This document shows, piece by piece, positions 55,201 to 64,000 of a stretch of DNA of 64,000 bases. Position 1 is the stretch's first letter. Each line of letters begins with the position of its first letter. The position numbers and the translations under genes were made by a program. Origin of the DNA: Mytilus edulis (Eukaryota; Mollusca; Bivalvia; Mytilida; Mytilidae); assembly GCF_963676685.1 (NCBI RefSeq), contig NC_092344.1:91728749-91792748 (forward strand). Direction: 5' to 3'. The notes below the pieces were generated by a model. That model was not told where the DNA came from. It saw nothing but the letters and a program-made list of their open reading frames with translations, and made no database searches.

Positions 55201-57709
55201 TGTTGATATAAATCATGAGTTAATATTGCCTTTCTTATATTGAAATATATTCCAAATCACTTTTAAATCTTGTTGTATGATAAATTTACAAGACAATCAC
55301 GACATTAATACAGAACATACATACAAACAGAAACTACATGTGACATATACTATGTTTTGCTACGGGTATCTAATTTGACATGGAACTTGTTCATTATTTG
55401 TAGCATTAATTTGTGAAAAACAAAAGGGCCTGGAATGGTTTATAATTTTTAATCAATACCATTGTCCATATGTTAGTGATATATAGAGTTGAGTTCTTTC
55501 AGATAATTTTCAGGTCATACCAGCTAACAAATTGGACCGCCATGTCAATTTAAAATCTTGTTGTAAACACAATCAGATGACAAAATTATAATAATATTGT
55601 TACTTTTTTTTTTACAGAAATGGATGTTTAGAAGCACAGATAGTGTACACATCTTTACTGTTGTATATTTTAGTATCAGTGTGGAATAAATTTCAACATG
55701 ACAAATCAAAGTACTACAAAATGTCTTCTGAAGTACACACAGCATTTATATTATTACTCTTGGTTTTGTCTAGACCTCATAACATTATTTTAGTGGCCAT
55801 GATGGTTGTTCAAGATCTATTAATAGAGCTGCACATCTGGCCAAACTTAAAATTCTCTATATCTGACTGGACTTTATATTTTCTCTGGATGGGTCAGGGA
55901 ACATTTTTTTATCAGGTAAATTTTATTTACTTTAGTGTGAAACATCACTGCACCAAAAAGGCTTGCATTTACATGTGTTAATATTTACTAATTTATCAGA
56001 ATAAACTTTTTACATAATGTACCATAACTTGAGTTTGCTGTGATTCCTTAACTCGAAACTTTACGTTATTGTTGAAATTTGTATAGAGCCATTTTATTTA
56101 CATCAGATTCAGTGACTTTTTGAATATCCCAATATATTCCTGCAACAATTTCAAACACACAATGAAGATGAATCATGTGGTCTTGGTGCAGCTGCTTACT
56201 GTTTATTTATTATATGATTATTTCTTTAACAATCACCTTAGCACTATTTTAAATGCATTTTATTTTGTATAAGGCTTTTTCACACTTCACCAAGCATCAA
56301 ATTGTGAGTTCTTTGTTGAATGTTATCCTGGTTATAATTAAAAACAGAAATTTAGCTATTTTGAAAATCAATAACCAATAAATAATATTCAATTTTAAAA
56401 TTTAGTTTCTATCTTCTTGTAGGGAAATTCTAACAGCATTTCAACAGTAGATGTGTCAGCAGGTTACATTGGTCTCCATGACTACCAACCCATAATAGTG
56501 GGATGTTTGTTGACCCTGTCCTCGTATGGTGGAATTATTTTCTGGATGTTGTCATTGTTAAAACTTATATATTGGAAAAGTCATCAGGATAAAGACAAAG
56601 ACAATAAGTCAACAATTAGAAGGTAGAAATAATTTTAAAGATTATCTTACAATATATTTACAATGTCAGGAAAATATCAATTTTTTTGTATGAAGCATAG
56701 AAGCTGACAATACTTGGACAATTGGATTCAAACTCAGTTACATTCATCATTGGGATATCTAGTAAAAAATAACATGCCCAACATGGGTGACATGGCATTG
56801 GCGGATACAGGGGGGTTCCGGGGGTTGGAAACCCCCTTTTTTTGGGATGATCAATGCATTTGAATGGGAGCATATAGTTGGAACCCCCCCCCCCCCCCCC
56901 CCCCCTTTACTCTGGGTTGGGAACGCCCCTTTTAAAATGGCAGGATCCGCTCCAGCATTGCTAAAATAGAACATTGGTGTAAAATGCAAGGTGTTTTTTT
57001 TATCTTGAAATTAACCTTTCAAAGAAAATCTGACAGTGGCAGAAATGTTCAAAATGTTGAGATTTACCTACTGTTCATTTGCACCAAAATTGTTGAATAA
57101 CAACTAAAAGGATTTGTTCCTTTAACATGTTATAGGCATGAATTTTACCAAAACAAATCATTAATGCTTATCATAAGGAAAACTTTTAAAGGTACGAAGA
57201 AACATCAAAAACAAAAATGATCAGAAAGACAAGATTTTGAAATTTGTCTACAGTGCGGAAATAGTTGATTGGTTCCTTTAATATAGGCATTTGTGCAGCA
57301 AATTGCCCCTAATTAACATTTTTACCATTTTTTTGGGGTTTTTCTTATTACATTTTATATTTTGAAAATATATACATGTAGCAAACCTGAAAGCCTTTTG
57401 TTTCAATAAAAAAAAAATCAAATAACAAGGAATTAAAAACATAGAAAATTTTGTGAATCTAATGTTACAGTCACATCTAAATCTTCTCTTTAATTTTTCA
57501 GGGTAAAGAACAGTTTGCTAAAATGTGTCCATGTTGTTTGTCTGTTCCGAGCACTGCCTCTGTCTGTCTACACTGTATTAGTGACATTTATGAGATATCA
57601 TCTTTTTGTATGGACTGTCTTTTCACCTAAACTTTTGTATGAAGGCATGTTAACAGTTGTCTTGTCTGTGATATCCTTTATTCTGTTATTGTGCAATATT
57701 ATTTTATAG
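41321..57709 (+). CDS. GPI ethanolamine phosphate transferase 2 (12 coding exons, 994 aa)
   Basis: Exons 41321-41665, 43241-43450, 43940-44125, 44803-44947, 45365-45571, 47013-47221, 51254-51523, 52480-53006, 54475-54654, 55618-55915, 56423-56622 and 57502-57709 join in frame with GT-AG introns. The result is 994 aa against about 983 in human PIGG. An N-terminal signal anchor (2-22) precedes an ER-lumenal alkaline-phosphatase-like domain with metal and catalytic residues Asp73 (LIDALR), Thr108 (PPTVTLPRIK), Asp214 and His218 (LDHIGH), Asp259 and His260 (CGDHGMS). A long multi-membrane region follows from about 422 to the end. PIGG, with PIGF, adds ethanolamine phosphate to the second mannose of the GPI anchor in the ER. 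PPTVTLPRIKAL, TTSFFVTDYTEVDNNVTRH and RSWNQTG identify PIGG rather than PIGO or PIGN. Confidence 0.95.
41666..43240 (+). other. PIGG intron 1
   Basis: AT-rich. A dispersed repeat lies at about 42225-42420 (TTGTCGACATGTTTCGCC, GATTGCATCATCAGGAGACA). Acceptor TGTTTTGTAG. Confidence 0.6.
43241..43450 (+). CDS. PIGG exon 2: catalytic domain
   Basis: Residues 116-185, ALTTGSIPGFVDVVMNF to SFFVTDYTE. Phase 0 at both ends. Contains the conserved GDDTW segment in KMVFYGDDTWLNLFP. Confidence 0.94.
43451..43939 (+). other. PIGG intron 2
   Basis: AT-rich intron, acceptor CATGATTACAG. No repeat recognised. Confidence 0.6.
43940..44125 (+). CDS. PIGG exon 3: DHxGH metal site
   Basis: Residues 186-247, VDNNVTRH to IYQELSK, with HYLGLDHIGHIAGP supplying Asp214 and His218. 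Phase 0 at both ends. Confidence 0.94.
44126..44802 (+). other. PIGG intron 3
   Basis: Contains GGTTGCTTAACGTCCAGTGG (about 44453-44472), a word of a known bivalve dispersed repeat. Otherwise AT-rich. Acceptor TTCTTTACCAG. Confidence 0.5.
44803..44947 (+). CDS. PIGG exon 4: GDHG metal site
   Basis: Residues 248-295 plus one base. VIVCGDHGMSDQGGHGGA provides Asp259, His260 and His268 of the two-metal centre. Donor AAAG-GTATTG, phase 1. Confidence 0.93.
44948..45364 (+). other. PIGG intron 4 with an R1 repeat
   Basis: A forward R1 fragment occupies about 45150-45265 (AAGATGTGGTATGATTGCAA then ATGAGACAACTCTCTACAAG). Acceptor TTTTTTTACAG. Confidence 0.65.
45365..45571 (+). CDS. PIGG exon 5: end of the catalytic domain
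   Basis: Residues 296-364 plus one base. EIEQIDLAPTLSLLLGTPIP is the conserved segment of this enzyme class. Phase 1 at both ends. Confidence 0.92.
45572..47012 (+). other. PIGG intron 5
   Basis: AT-rich. A fragment of the R5 family (TTTAGCTCACCTGGCAATTA) lies at about 46922-46980, just before the acceptor ACAATATTTCAG. Confidence 0.55.
47013..47221 (+). CDS. PIGG exon 6: lumenal linker and first membrane helix of the C-terminal part
   Basis: Residues 365-434. A helical lumenal stretch is followed by ITQYDGYGLVVSIVLLWL, the start of the multi-membrane region. Donor TTG-GTAAGG, phase 0. Confidence 0.9.
47293..47388. repeat. 96-bp perfect-arm hairpin
   Basis: Two 31-base arms (47293-47323 and 47358-47388) pair perfectly. 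The left arm starts CATTTTTCATATCGCATG. The 34-base loop itself repeats ATATCAGCCC and carries GCCGCATGGCTCGAGG. Sequence around 47920-47940 (TTTTCATATCAGCCCGC) is related, so the hairpin may be one end of a longer element. Confidence 0.8.
48051..48241. mobile_element. 191-bp miniature inverted-repeat element
   Basis: Perfect 37-base inverted ends (48051-48087 and 48205-48241) starting AGGGCTGTTCCAGAAAATAC. Taking GGGCTG as the end, both flanks read TGA, which would be a 3-bp target duplication. The interior is C- and A-rich without coding capacity. Confidence 0.8.
51254..51523 (+). CDS. PIGG exon 7: membrane helices
   Basis: Residues 435-524. Hydrophobic segments WQVFLIVLLIGTF and LQLSMLGIFAVMMTCL plus FVGGSVLVILF, with a short lumenal or cytosolic loop between. 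Phase 0 at both ends. Confidence 0.9.
51524..52479 (+). other. PIGG intron 7 with R2 repeat
   Basis: About 52190-52360 is an R2 copy (GAAAGCTCAAACACATTTAT, GAAAACAACTGTCATATTCC, GGTACAGGCATTTC). The remainder is AT-rich. Confidence 0.55.
52480..53006 (+). CDS. PIGG exon 8: membrane helices around a polar loop
   Basis: Residues 525-699 plus two bases, the largest exon. GTISILLQTGTVIHTLSLLS and WYFFIITIHILIIKNM are followed by about 75 polar residues (590-665), then NIAMVIVVLFLCRLMRSWNQ and the PIGG signature RSWNQTGNKW. The polar loop is the least conserved part. Confidence 0.9.
53007..54474 (+). other. PIGG intron 8 with bivalve repeat R6
   Basis: From about 53385 (TATGCCCCATTTATGGGCAT) to about 53640 (TCACGGTCCACTGAACAT) lies a copy of a bivalve repeat with CTGTCTGTCCATCCGTCC. 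A further related part reaches about 53835. The remainder is AT-rich. Confidence 0.6.
54475..54654 (+). CDS. PIGG exon 9: membrane helices
   Basis: Residues 700-759 plus two bases. LLSVLVAVSILVVFLCKLM and FIYSIGLVCVYLH are membrane segments. Donor AA-GTAAGT, phase 2. Confidence 0.9.
54655..55617 (+). other. PIGG intron 9
   Basis: Contains the inverted-repeat element at 54677-55096. The rest is AT-rich with acceptor TTTTTTTTACAG. Confidence 0.6.
54677..55096. mobile_element. 420-bp inverted-repeat element in PIGG intron 9
   Basis: The left end (GATTCAT, ATACCAATTTTCATGAATT, CATGGGTAC) and the right end (AATTCATGAAAATTGGTACC, AATGAATC) are inverted copies of about 40 bp. The centre (54800-54980) holds many degenerate GGAAC and GTTCC words, a region of loose internal symmetry. 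Confidence 0.65.
55618..55915 (+). CDS. PIGG exon 10: membrane helices
   Basis: Residues 760-859. IVYTSLLLYILVSVW, AFILLLLVLSRPHNIILVAM and WTLYFLWMGQGTFFYQ. The LSRPHN turn and GQGTFFYQGNSNS junction are typical of this enzyme family. Confidence 0.92.
55916..56422 (+). other. PIGG intron 10
   Basis: AT-rich intron, acceptor ATCTTCTTGTAG. No repeat recognised. Confidence 0.6.
56423..56622 (+). CDS. PIGG exon 11
   Basis: Residues 860-925 plus two bases. GNSNSISTVDVSAGYIGL is the conserved family segment, followed by membrane helix PIIVGCLLTLSSYGGIIFWM and a basic cytosolic-type stretch HQDKDKDNKSTIRR. Confidence 0.92.
56623..57501 (+). other. PIGG intron 11
   Basis: Contains the R7 miniature repeat (56797-56958). 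Otherwise AT-rich with the acceptor TTAATTTTTCAG. Confidence 0.6.
56797..56958. repeat. GGATCCGCC-type miniature repeat (R7), copy 3
   Basis: Starts TTGGCGGATACAGGGGGGTT, ends GGCAGGATCCGCTCCAGC. A run of 22 C (56884-56905) sits where the 39966-40110 copy has only five C. The middle keeps ATCAATGCATTTGAATGGGA. Confidence 0.7.
57502..57709 (+). CDS. PIGG exon 12: C-terminus
   Basis: Residues 926-994 and stop TAG (57707-57709). FRALPLSVYTVLVTFMRYHL and FVWTVFSPKLLYEGM are the most recognisable C-terminal motifs of PIGG. A final membrane helix ends the protein. Confidence 0.95.
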
Positions 57710-57787
57710 ATGAAAGTATATGCCATTATTTTTATCATACTATTTATTATTTGTTACAATACAATTTACAAAATTAATGTGCCAATA
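57710..57787 (+). other. short unique sequence after PIGG
   Basis: 78 bp of AT-rich sequence. No AATAAA occurs before the minisatellite begins; only variant words such as AATACA (57759-57764) are present, so the 3' untranslated region may run into the array. Confidence 0.5.
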
Positions 57788-60700
57788 ACAGGGATGTAAG
57801 GGGGTACATACCACTACAGGGATGTAAGGTGGTACATACCACTACAGGGATGTAAGGTGGTACATAACACTACAGGGATGTAAGGTGGTACATACCACTA
57901 CAGGGATGTAAGGGGGTTTATAACACTACAGGGATGTAAGGTGGTACATACCACTACAGGAATGTAAGGGGGTTTATAACACTACAGGGATGTAAGGTGG
58001 TACATACCACTACAGGAATGTAAGGGGGTTTATAACACTACAGGGATGTAAGGTGGTACATACCACTACAGGGATGTAAGGGGGTTTATAACACTACAGG
58101 GATGTAAGGTGGTACATACCACTACAGGGATGTAAGGTGGTACATAACACTACAGGGATGTAAGGTGGTACATACCACTACAGGGATGTAAGGGGGTTTA
58201 TAACACTACAGGGATGTAAGGTGGTACATACCACTACAGGAATGTAAGGGGGTACATACCACTACAGGGATGTAAGGTGGTACATACCACTACAGGGATG
58301 TAAGGTGGTACATACCACTACAGGGATGTAAGGTGGTACATAACACTACAGGGATGTAAGGTGGTACATACCACTACAGGGATGTAAGGTGGTACATAAC
58401 ACTACAGGGATGTAAGGTGGTACATAACACTACAGGGATGTAAGGTGGTACATAACACTACAGGGATGTAAGGGGGTACATAGCACTACAGGGATGTAAG
58501 GTTGTACATACCACTACAGGGATGTAAGGTGGTACATAACACTACAGGGATGTAAGGTGGTACATAACACTACAGGGATGTAAGGTGGTACATACCACTA
58601 CAGGGATGTAAGGTGGTACATGACACTACAGGGATGTAAGGTGGTACATTGCACTACAGGGATGTAAGGTGGTACATACCACTACAGGGATGTAAGGTGG
58701 TACATACCACTACAGGGATGTAAGGTGGTACATAACACTACAGGGATGTAAGGTGGTACATAACACTACAGGGATGTAAGGTGGTACATGACACTACAGG
58801 GATGTAAGGTGGTACATTGCACTACAGGGATGTAAGGTGGTACATACCACTACAGGGATGTAAGGTGGTACATAACACTACAGGGATGTAAGGGGGTACA
58901 TAACACTACAGGGATGTAAGGTGGTACATAGCACTACAGGGATGTAAGGTGGTACATACCACTACAGGGATGTAAGGTGGTACATAACACTACAGGGATG
59001 TAAGGTGGTACATACCACTACAGGGATGTAAGGTGGTACATAACACTACAGGGATGTAAGGTGGTACATAACACTACAGGGATGTAAGGTGGTACATAAC
59101 ACTACAGGGATGTAAGGTGGTACATACCACTACAGGGATGTAAGGTGGTACATACTACTACAGGGATGTAAGGTGGTACATAGCACTACAGAGATCTAAG
59201 GTGGTACATAACACTACAGGGATGTAAGGTGGTACATACCACTACAGGGATGTAAGGTGGTACATACCACTACAGGGAAGTAAGGTGGTACATAACACTA
59301 CAGGGATGTAAGGTGGTACATAACACTACAGGGATGTAAGGTGGTACATAACACTACAGGGATGTAAGGTGGTACATAACACTACAGGGATGTAAGGTGG
59401 TACATTGCACTACAGGGATGTAAGGTGGTACATAACACTACAGGGATGTAAGGTGGTACATGACACTACAGGGATGTAAGGTGGTACATAACACTACAGG
59501 GATGTAAGGTGGTACATACCACTACAGGGATGTAAGGTGGTACATACCACTACAGGGATGTAAGGTGGTACATAGCACTACAGGGATGTAAGGTGGTACA
59601 TACCACTACAGGGATGTAAGGGGGTACATTGCACTACAGGGATGTAAGGTGGTACATACCACTACAGGGATGTAAGGTGGTACATAACACTACAGGGATG
59701 TAAGGTGGTACATAGCACTACAGGGATGTAAGGTGGTACATACCACTACAGGGATGTAAGGGGGTACATTGCACTACAGGGATGTAAGGTGGTACATACC
59801 ACTACAGGGATGTAAGGTGGTACATAACACTACAGGGATGTAAGGGGGTACATAACACTACAGGGATGTAAGGTGGTACATAGCACTACAGGGATGTAAG
59901 GTGGTACATACCACTACAGGGATGTAAGGTGGTACATAACACTACAGGGATGTAAGGTGGTACATACCACTACAGGGATGTAAGGTGGTACATAACACTA
60001 CAGGGATGTAAGGTGGTACATAACACTACAGGGATGTAAGGTGGTACATAACACTACAGGGATGTAAGGTGGTACATACCACTACAGGGATGTAAGGTGG
60101 TACATACTACTACAGGGATGTAAGGTGGTACATAGCACTACAGAGATCTAAGGTGGTACATAACACTACAGGGATGTAAGGTGGTACATACCACTACAGG
60201 GATGTAAGGTGGTACATACCACTACAGGGAAGTAAGGTGGTACATAACACTACAGGGATGTAAGGTGGTACATAACACTACAGGGATGTAAGGTGGTACA
60301 TAACACTACAGGGATGTAAGGTGGTACATAACACTACAGGGATGTAAGGTGGTACATTGCACTACAGGGATGTAAGGTGGTACATAACACTACAGGGATG
60401 TAAGGTGGTACATGACACTACAGGGATGTAAGGTGGTACATAACACTACAGGGATGTAAGGTGGTACATACCACTACAGGGATGTAAGGTGGTACATACC
60501 ACTACAGGGATGTAAGGTGGTACATAGCACTACAGGGATGTAAGGTGGTACATACCACTACAGGGATGTAAGGGGGTACATTGCACTACAGGGATGTAAG
60601 GTGGTACATACCACTACAGGGATGTAAGGTGGTACATAACACTACAGGGATGTAAGGTGGTACATAGCACTACAGGGATGTAAGGTGGTACATACCACTA

Positions 60701-63700
60701 CAGGGATGTAAGGGGGTACATTGCACTACAGGGATGTAAGGTGGTACATACCACTACAGGGATGTAAGGTGGTACATACCACTACAGGGATGTAAGGGGG
60801 TACATACCACTACAGGGATGTAAGGTGGTACATACCACTACAGGGATGTAAGGTGGTACATAACACTACAGGGATGTAAGGTGGTACATAGCACTACAGG
60901 GATGTAAGGTGGTACATACCACTACAGGGATGTAAGGGGGTACATTGCACTACAGGGATGTAAGGTGGTACATACCACTACAGGGATGTAAGGTGGTACA
61001 TACCACTACAGGGATGTAAGGTGGTACATAACACTACAGGGATGTAAGGTGGTACATAACACTACAGGGATGTAAGGTGGTACATAGCACTACAGGGATG
61101 TAAGGTGGTACATACCACTACAGGGATGTAAGGTGGTACATAGCACTACAGGGATGTAAGGTGGTACATACCACTACAGGGATGTAAGGTGGTACATAAC
61201 ACTACAGGGATGTAAGGTGGTACATTGCACTACAGGGATGTAAGGGGGTTTATAACACTACAGGGAAGTAAGGTGGTACATAACACTACAGGGATGTAAG
61301 GTGGTACATACCACTACAGGGATGTAAGGTGGTACATACCACTACAGGGATGTAAGGTGGTACATACCACTACAGGGATGTAAGGTGGTACATACCACTA
61401 CAGGGATGTAAGGGGGTACATAGCACTACAGGGATGTAAGGTTGTACATACCACTACAGGGATGTAAGGGGTACATAACACTACAGGGATGTAAGGTGGT
61501 ACATAACACTACAGGGATGTAAGGTGGTACATAACACTACAGGGATGTAAGGTGGTACATTGCACTACAGGGATGTAAGGTGGTACATACCACTACAGGG
61601 ATGTAAGGTGGTACATAGCACTACAGGGATGTAAGGTGGTACATAACACTACAGGGATGTAAGGGGGTACATAACACTACAGGGATGTAAGGTGGTACAT
61701 AACACTACAGGGATGTAAGGTGGTACATAACACTACAGGGATGTAAGGTGGTACATAACACTACAGGGATGTAAGGTGGTACATACCACTACAGGAATGT
61801 AAGGTGGTACATACCACTACAGGGATGTAAGGTGGTACATACCACTACAGGGATGTAAGGGGGTACATACCACTACAGGGATGTAAGGTGGTACATTGCA
61901 CTACAGGGATGTAAGGGGGTACATACCACTACAGGGATGTAAGGTGGTACATTGCACTACAGGGATGTAAGGTGGTACATAACACTACAGGGATGTAAGG
62001 TGGTACATGACACTACAGGGATGTAAGGTGGTACATTGCACTACAGGGATGTAAGGGGGTACATAACACTACAGGGATGTAAGGTGGTACATACCACTAC
62101 AGGGATGTAAGGTGGTACATACCACTATAGGGATGTAAGGTGGTACATAACACTACAGGGATGTAAGGGGGTTTATAACACTACAGGGAAGTAAGGTGGT
62201 ACATAACACTACAGGGATGTAAGGTGGTACATAACACTACAGGGATGTAAGGGGGTTTATAACACTACAGGGAAGTAAGGTGGTACATAACACTACAGGG
62301 AAGTAAGGTGGTACATAACACTACAGGGATGTAAGGTGGTACATAACACTACAGGGATGTAAGGTGGTACATAGCACTACAGGGATGTAAGGTGGTACAT
62401 ACCACTACAGGGATGTAAGGTGGTACATTGCACTACAGGGATGTAAGGGGGTACATACCACTACAGGGATGTAAGGTGGTACATTGCACTACAGGGATGT
62501 AAGGTGGTACATAACACTACAGGGATGTAAGGTGGTACATGACACTACAGGGATGTAAGGTGGTACATTGCACTACAGGGATGTAAGGGGGTACATAACA
62601 CTACAGGGATGTAAGGTGGTACATACCACTACAGGGATGTAAGGTGGTACATACCACTATAGGGATGTAAGGTGGTACATAACACTACAGGGATGTAAGG
62701 GGGTTTATAACACTACAGGGAAGTAAGGTGGTACATAACACTACAGGGATGTAAGGTGGTACATAACACTACAGGGATGTAAGGGGGTACATAGCACTAC
62801 AGGGATGTAAGGTGGTACATACCACTACAGGGATGTAAGGTGGTACATAACACTACAGGGATGTAAGGTGGTACATACCACTACAGGGATGTAAGGGGGT
62901 ACATAACACTACAGGGATGTAAGGTGGTACATACCACTACAGGGATGTAAGGTGGTACATAACACTACAGGGATGTAAGGTGGTACATACCACTACAGGG
63001 ATGTAAGGGGGTACATAACACTACAGGGATGTAAGGTGGTACATAGCACTACAGGGATGTAAGGTGGTACATACCACTACAGGGATGTAAGGTGGTACAT
63101 AGCACTACAGGGATGTAAGGGGGTACATAGCACTACAGGGATGTAAGGTTGTACATACCACTACAGGGATGTAAGGGGTACATAACACTACAGGGATGTA
63201 AGGTGGTACATAACACTACAGGGATGTAAGGTGGTACATACCACTACAGGGATGTAAGGTGGTACATTGCACTACAGGGATGTAAGGGGGTACATACCAC
63301 TACAGGGATGTAAGGTGGTACATTGCACTACAGGGATGTAAGGTGGTACATAACACTACAGGGATGTAAGGTGGTACATACCACTACAGGGATGTAAGGT
63401 GGTACATACCACTACAGGGATGTAAGGTGGTACATAACACTACAGGGATGTAAGGTGGTACATAACACTACAGGGATGTAAGGTGGTACATTGCACTACA
63501 GGGATGTAAGGTGGTACATACCACTACAGGGATGTAAGGTGGTACATGCCACTACAGGGATGTAAGGTGGTACATACCACTACAGGGATGTAAGGTGGTA
63601 CATAACACTACAGGGATGTAAGGTGGTACATACCACTACAGGGATGTAAGGTGGTACATGTAAGGTGGTACATAACACTACAGGGATGTAAGGTGGTACA

Positions 63701-64000
63701 TACCACTACAGGGATGTAAGGTGGTACATACCACTACAGGGATGTAAGGTGGTACATAGCACTACAGGGATGTAAGGTGGTACATACCACTACAGGGATG
63801 TAAGGGGGTACATTGCACTACAGGGATGTAAGGTGGTACATACCACTACAGGGATGTAAGGTGGTACATAACACTACAGGGATGTAAGGTGGTACATAGC
63901 ACTACAGGGATGTAAGGTGGTACATACCACTACAGGGATGTAAGGGGGTACATTGCACTACAGGGATGTAAGGTGGTACATACCACTACAGGGATGTAAG
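57788..64000. repeat. 28-bp minisatellite array, about 220 copies, continues past the window
   Basis: The unit is the 19-base core CTACAGGGATGTAAGGTGG, then TACAT, a variable pair of bases and CA. The pair defines subtypes (AC, AA, AG, TG, GA). Some units have GGGGG in place of GGTGG, and a rarer form has GGGGGTTTATAAC. Occasional changes tag single units: GGGAAG, GAGATC, TATAG, GGTTGTAC, and a 27-bp unit with one G lost. Unit length is otherwise constant. Since 28 is not a multiple of 3 and the unit contains TAA on the + strand and TAG on the complement, no long frame exists. There is no spacer between units. Confidence 0.97.

Noticed and set aside
57788..64000. Regular short repeats resembling a CRISPR array
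   Set aside because: Units follow each other head to tail with no unique spacers, in a eukaryotic gene context. It is a minisatellite.

Overview
The window looks like nuclear DNA of a marine bivalve, most likely a mussel (Mytilus or a close relative). It is AT-rich, its genes have many exons with GT-AG introns, and the space between exons is full of short dispersed repeats that I recall from mussel and other bivalve genomes. Examples are the ATGATTGCAAATGAGACAAC family, the AGCTCACCTGG family and the CATAGATACCAGGATTGAAA family. The species call rests on recalled repeat families and gene similarity, not on a search.

Three protein-coding genes are visible, all on the + strand. (1) 7932-21696: a CABIT plus SAM domain adaptor of the GAREM type, five coding exons, 572 aa. 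(2) 31494-33953: a TALE homeobox repressor of the TGIF family, two coding exons, 256 aa. (3) 41321-57709: PIGG, the GPI ethanolamine phosphate transferase 2, twelve coding exons, 994 aa. Every exon join in the three models uses GT-AG ends and keeps the frame, and the total lengths fit the families. The genes have no obvious functional link: receptor signalling, transcription and GPI anchor synthesis.

The rest is mostly mobile-element debris. It includes several inverted-repeat elements (2763-4410, 10175-14107, 17134-20734, 19236-19515, 40644-41107, 48051-48241, 54677-55096), fold-back palindromes (12766-13212, 36552-36662, 36751-36838, 47293-47388), a LINE 3' end with a reverse transcriptase C-terminal remnant (30340-30800), and many copies of mussel dispersed repeats, some nested in each other.

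From about 57788 to the window end (more than 6.2 kb) lies one continuous minisatellite of a 28-bp unit, roughly 220 copies. It begins only about 80 bp after the PIGG stop codon. Unit subtypes reveal higher-order duplications (a 952-bp block of 34 units, a 532-bp block of 19 units) and a half-unit junction. This array is the most unusual structure in the window. I found no CRISPR, tRNA, rRNA or prokaryotic features, and no convincing new multi-gene system.
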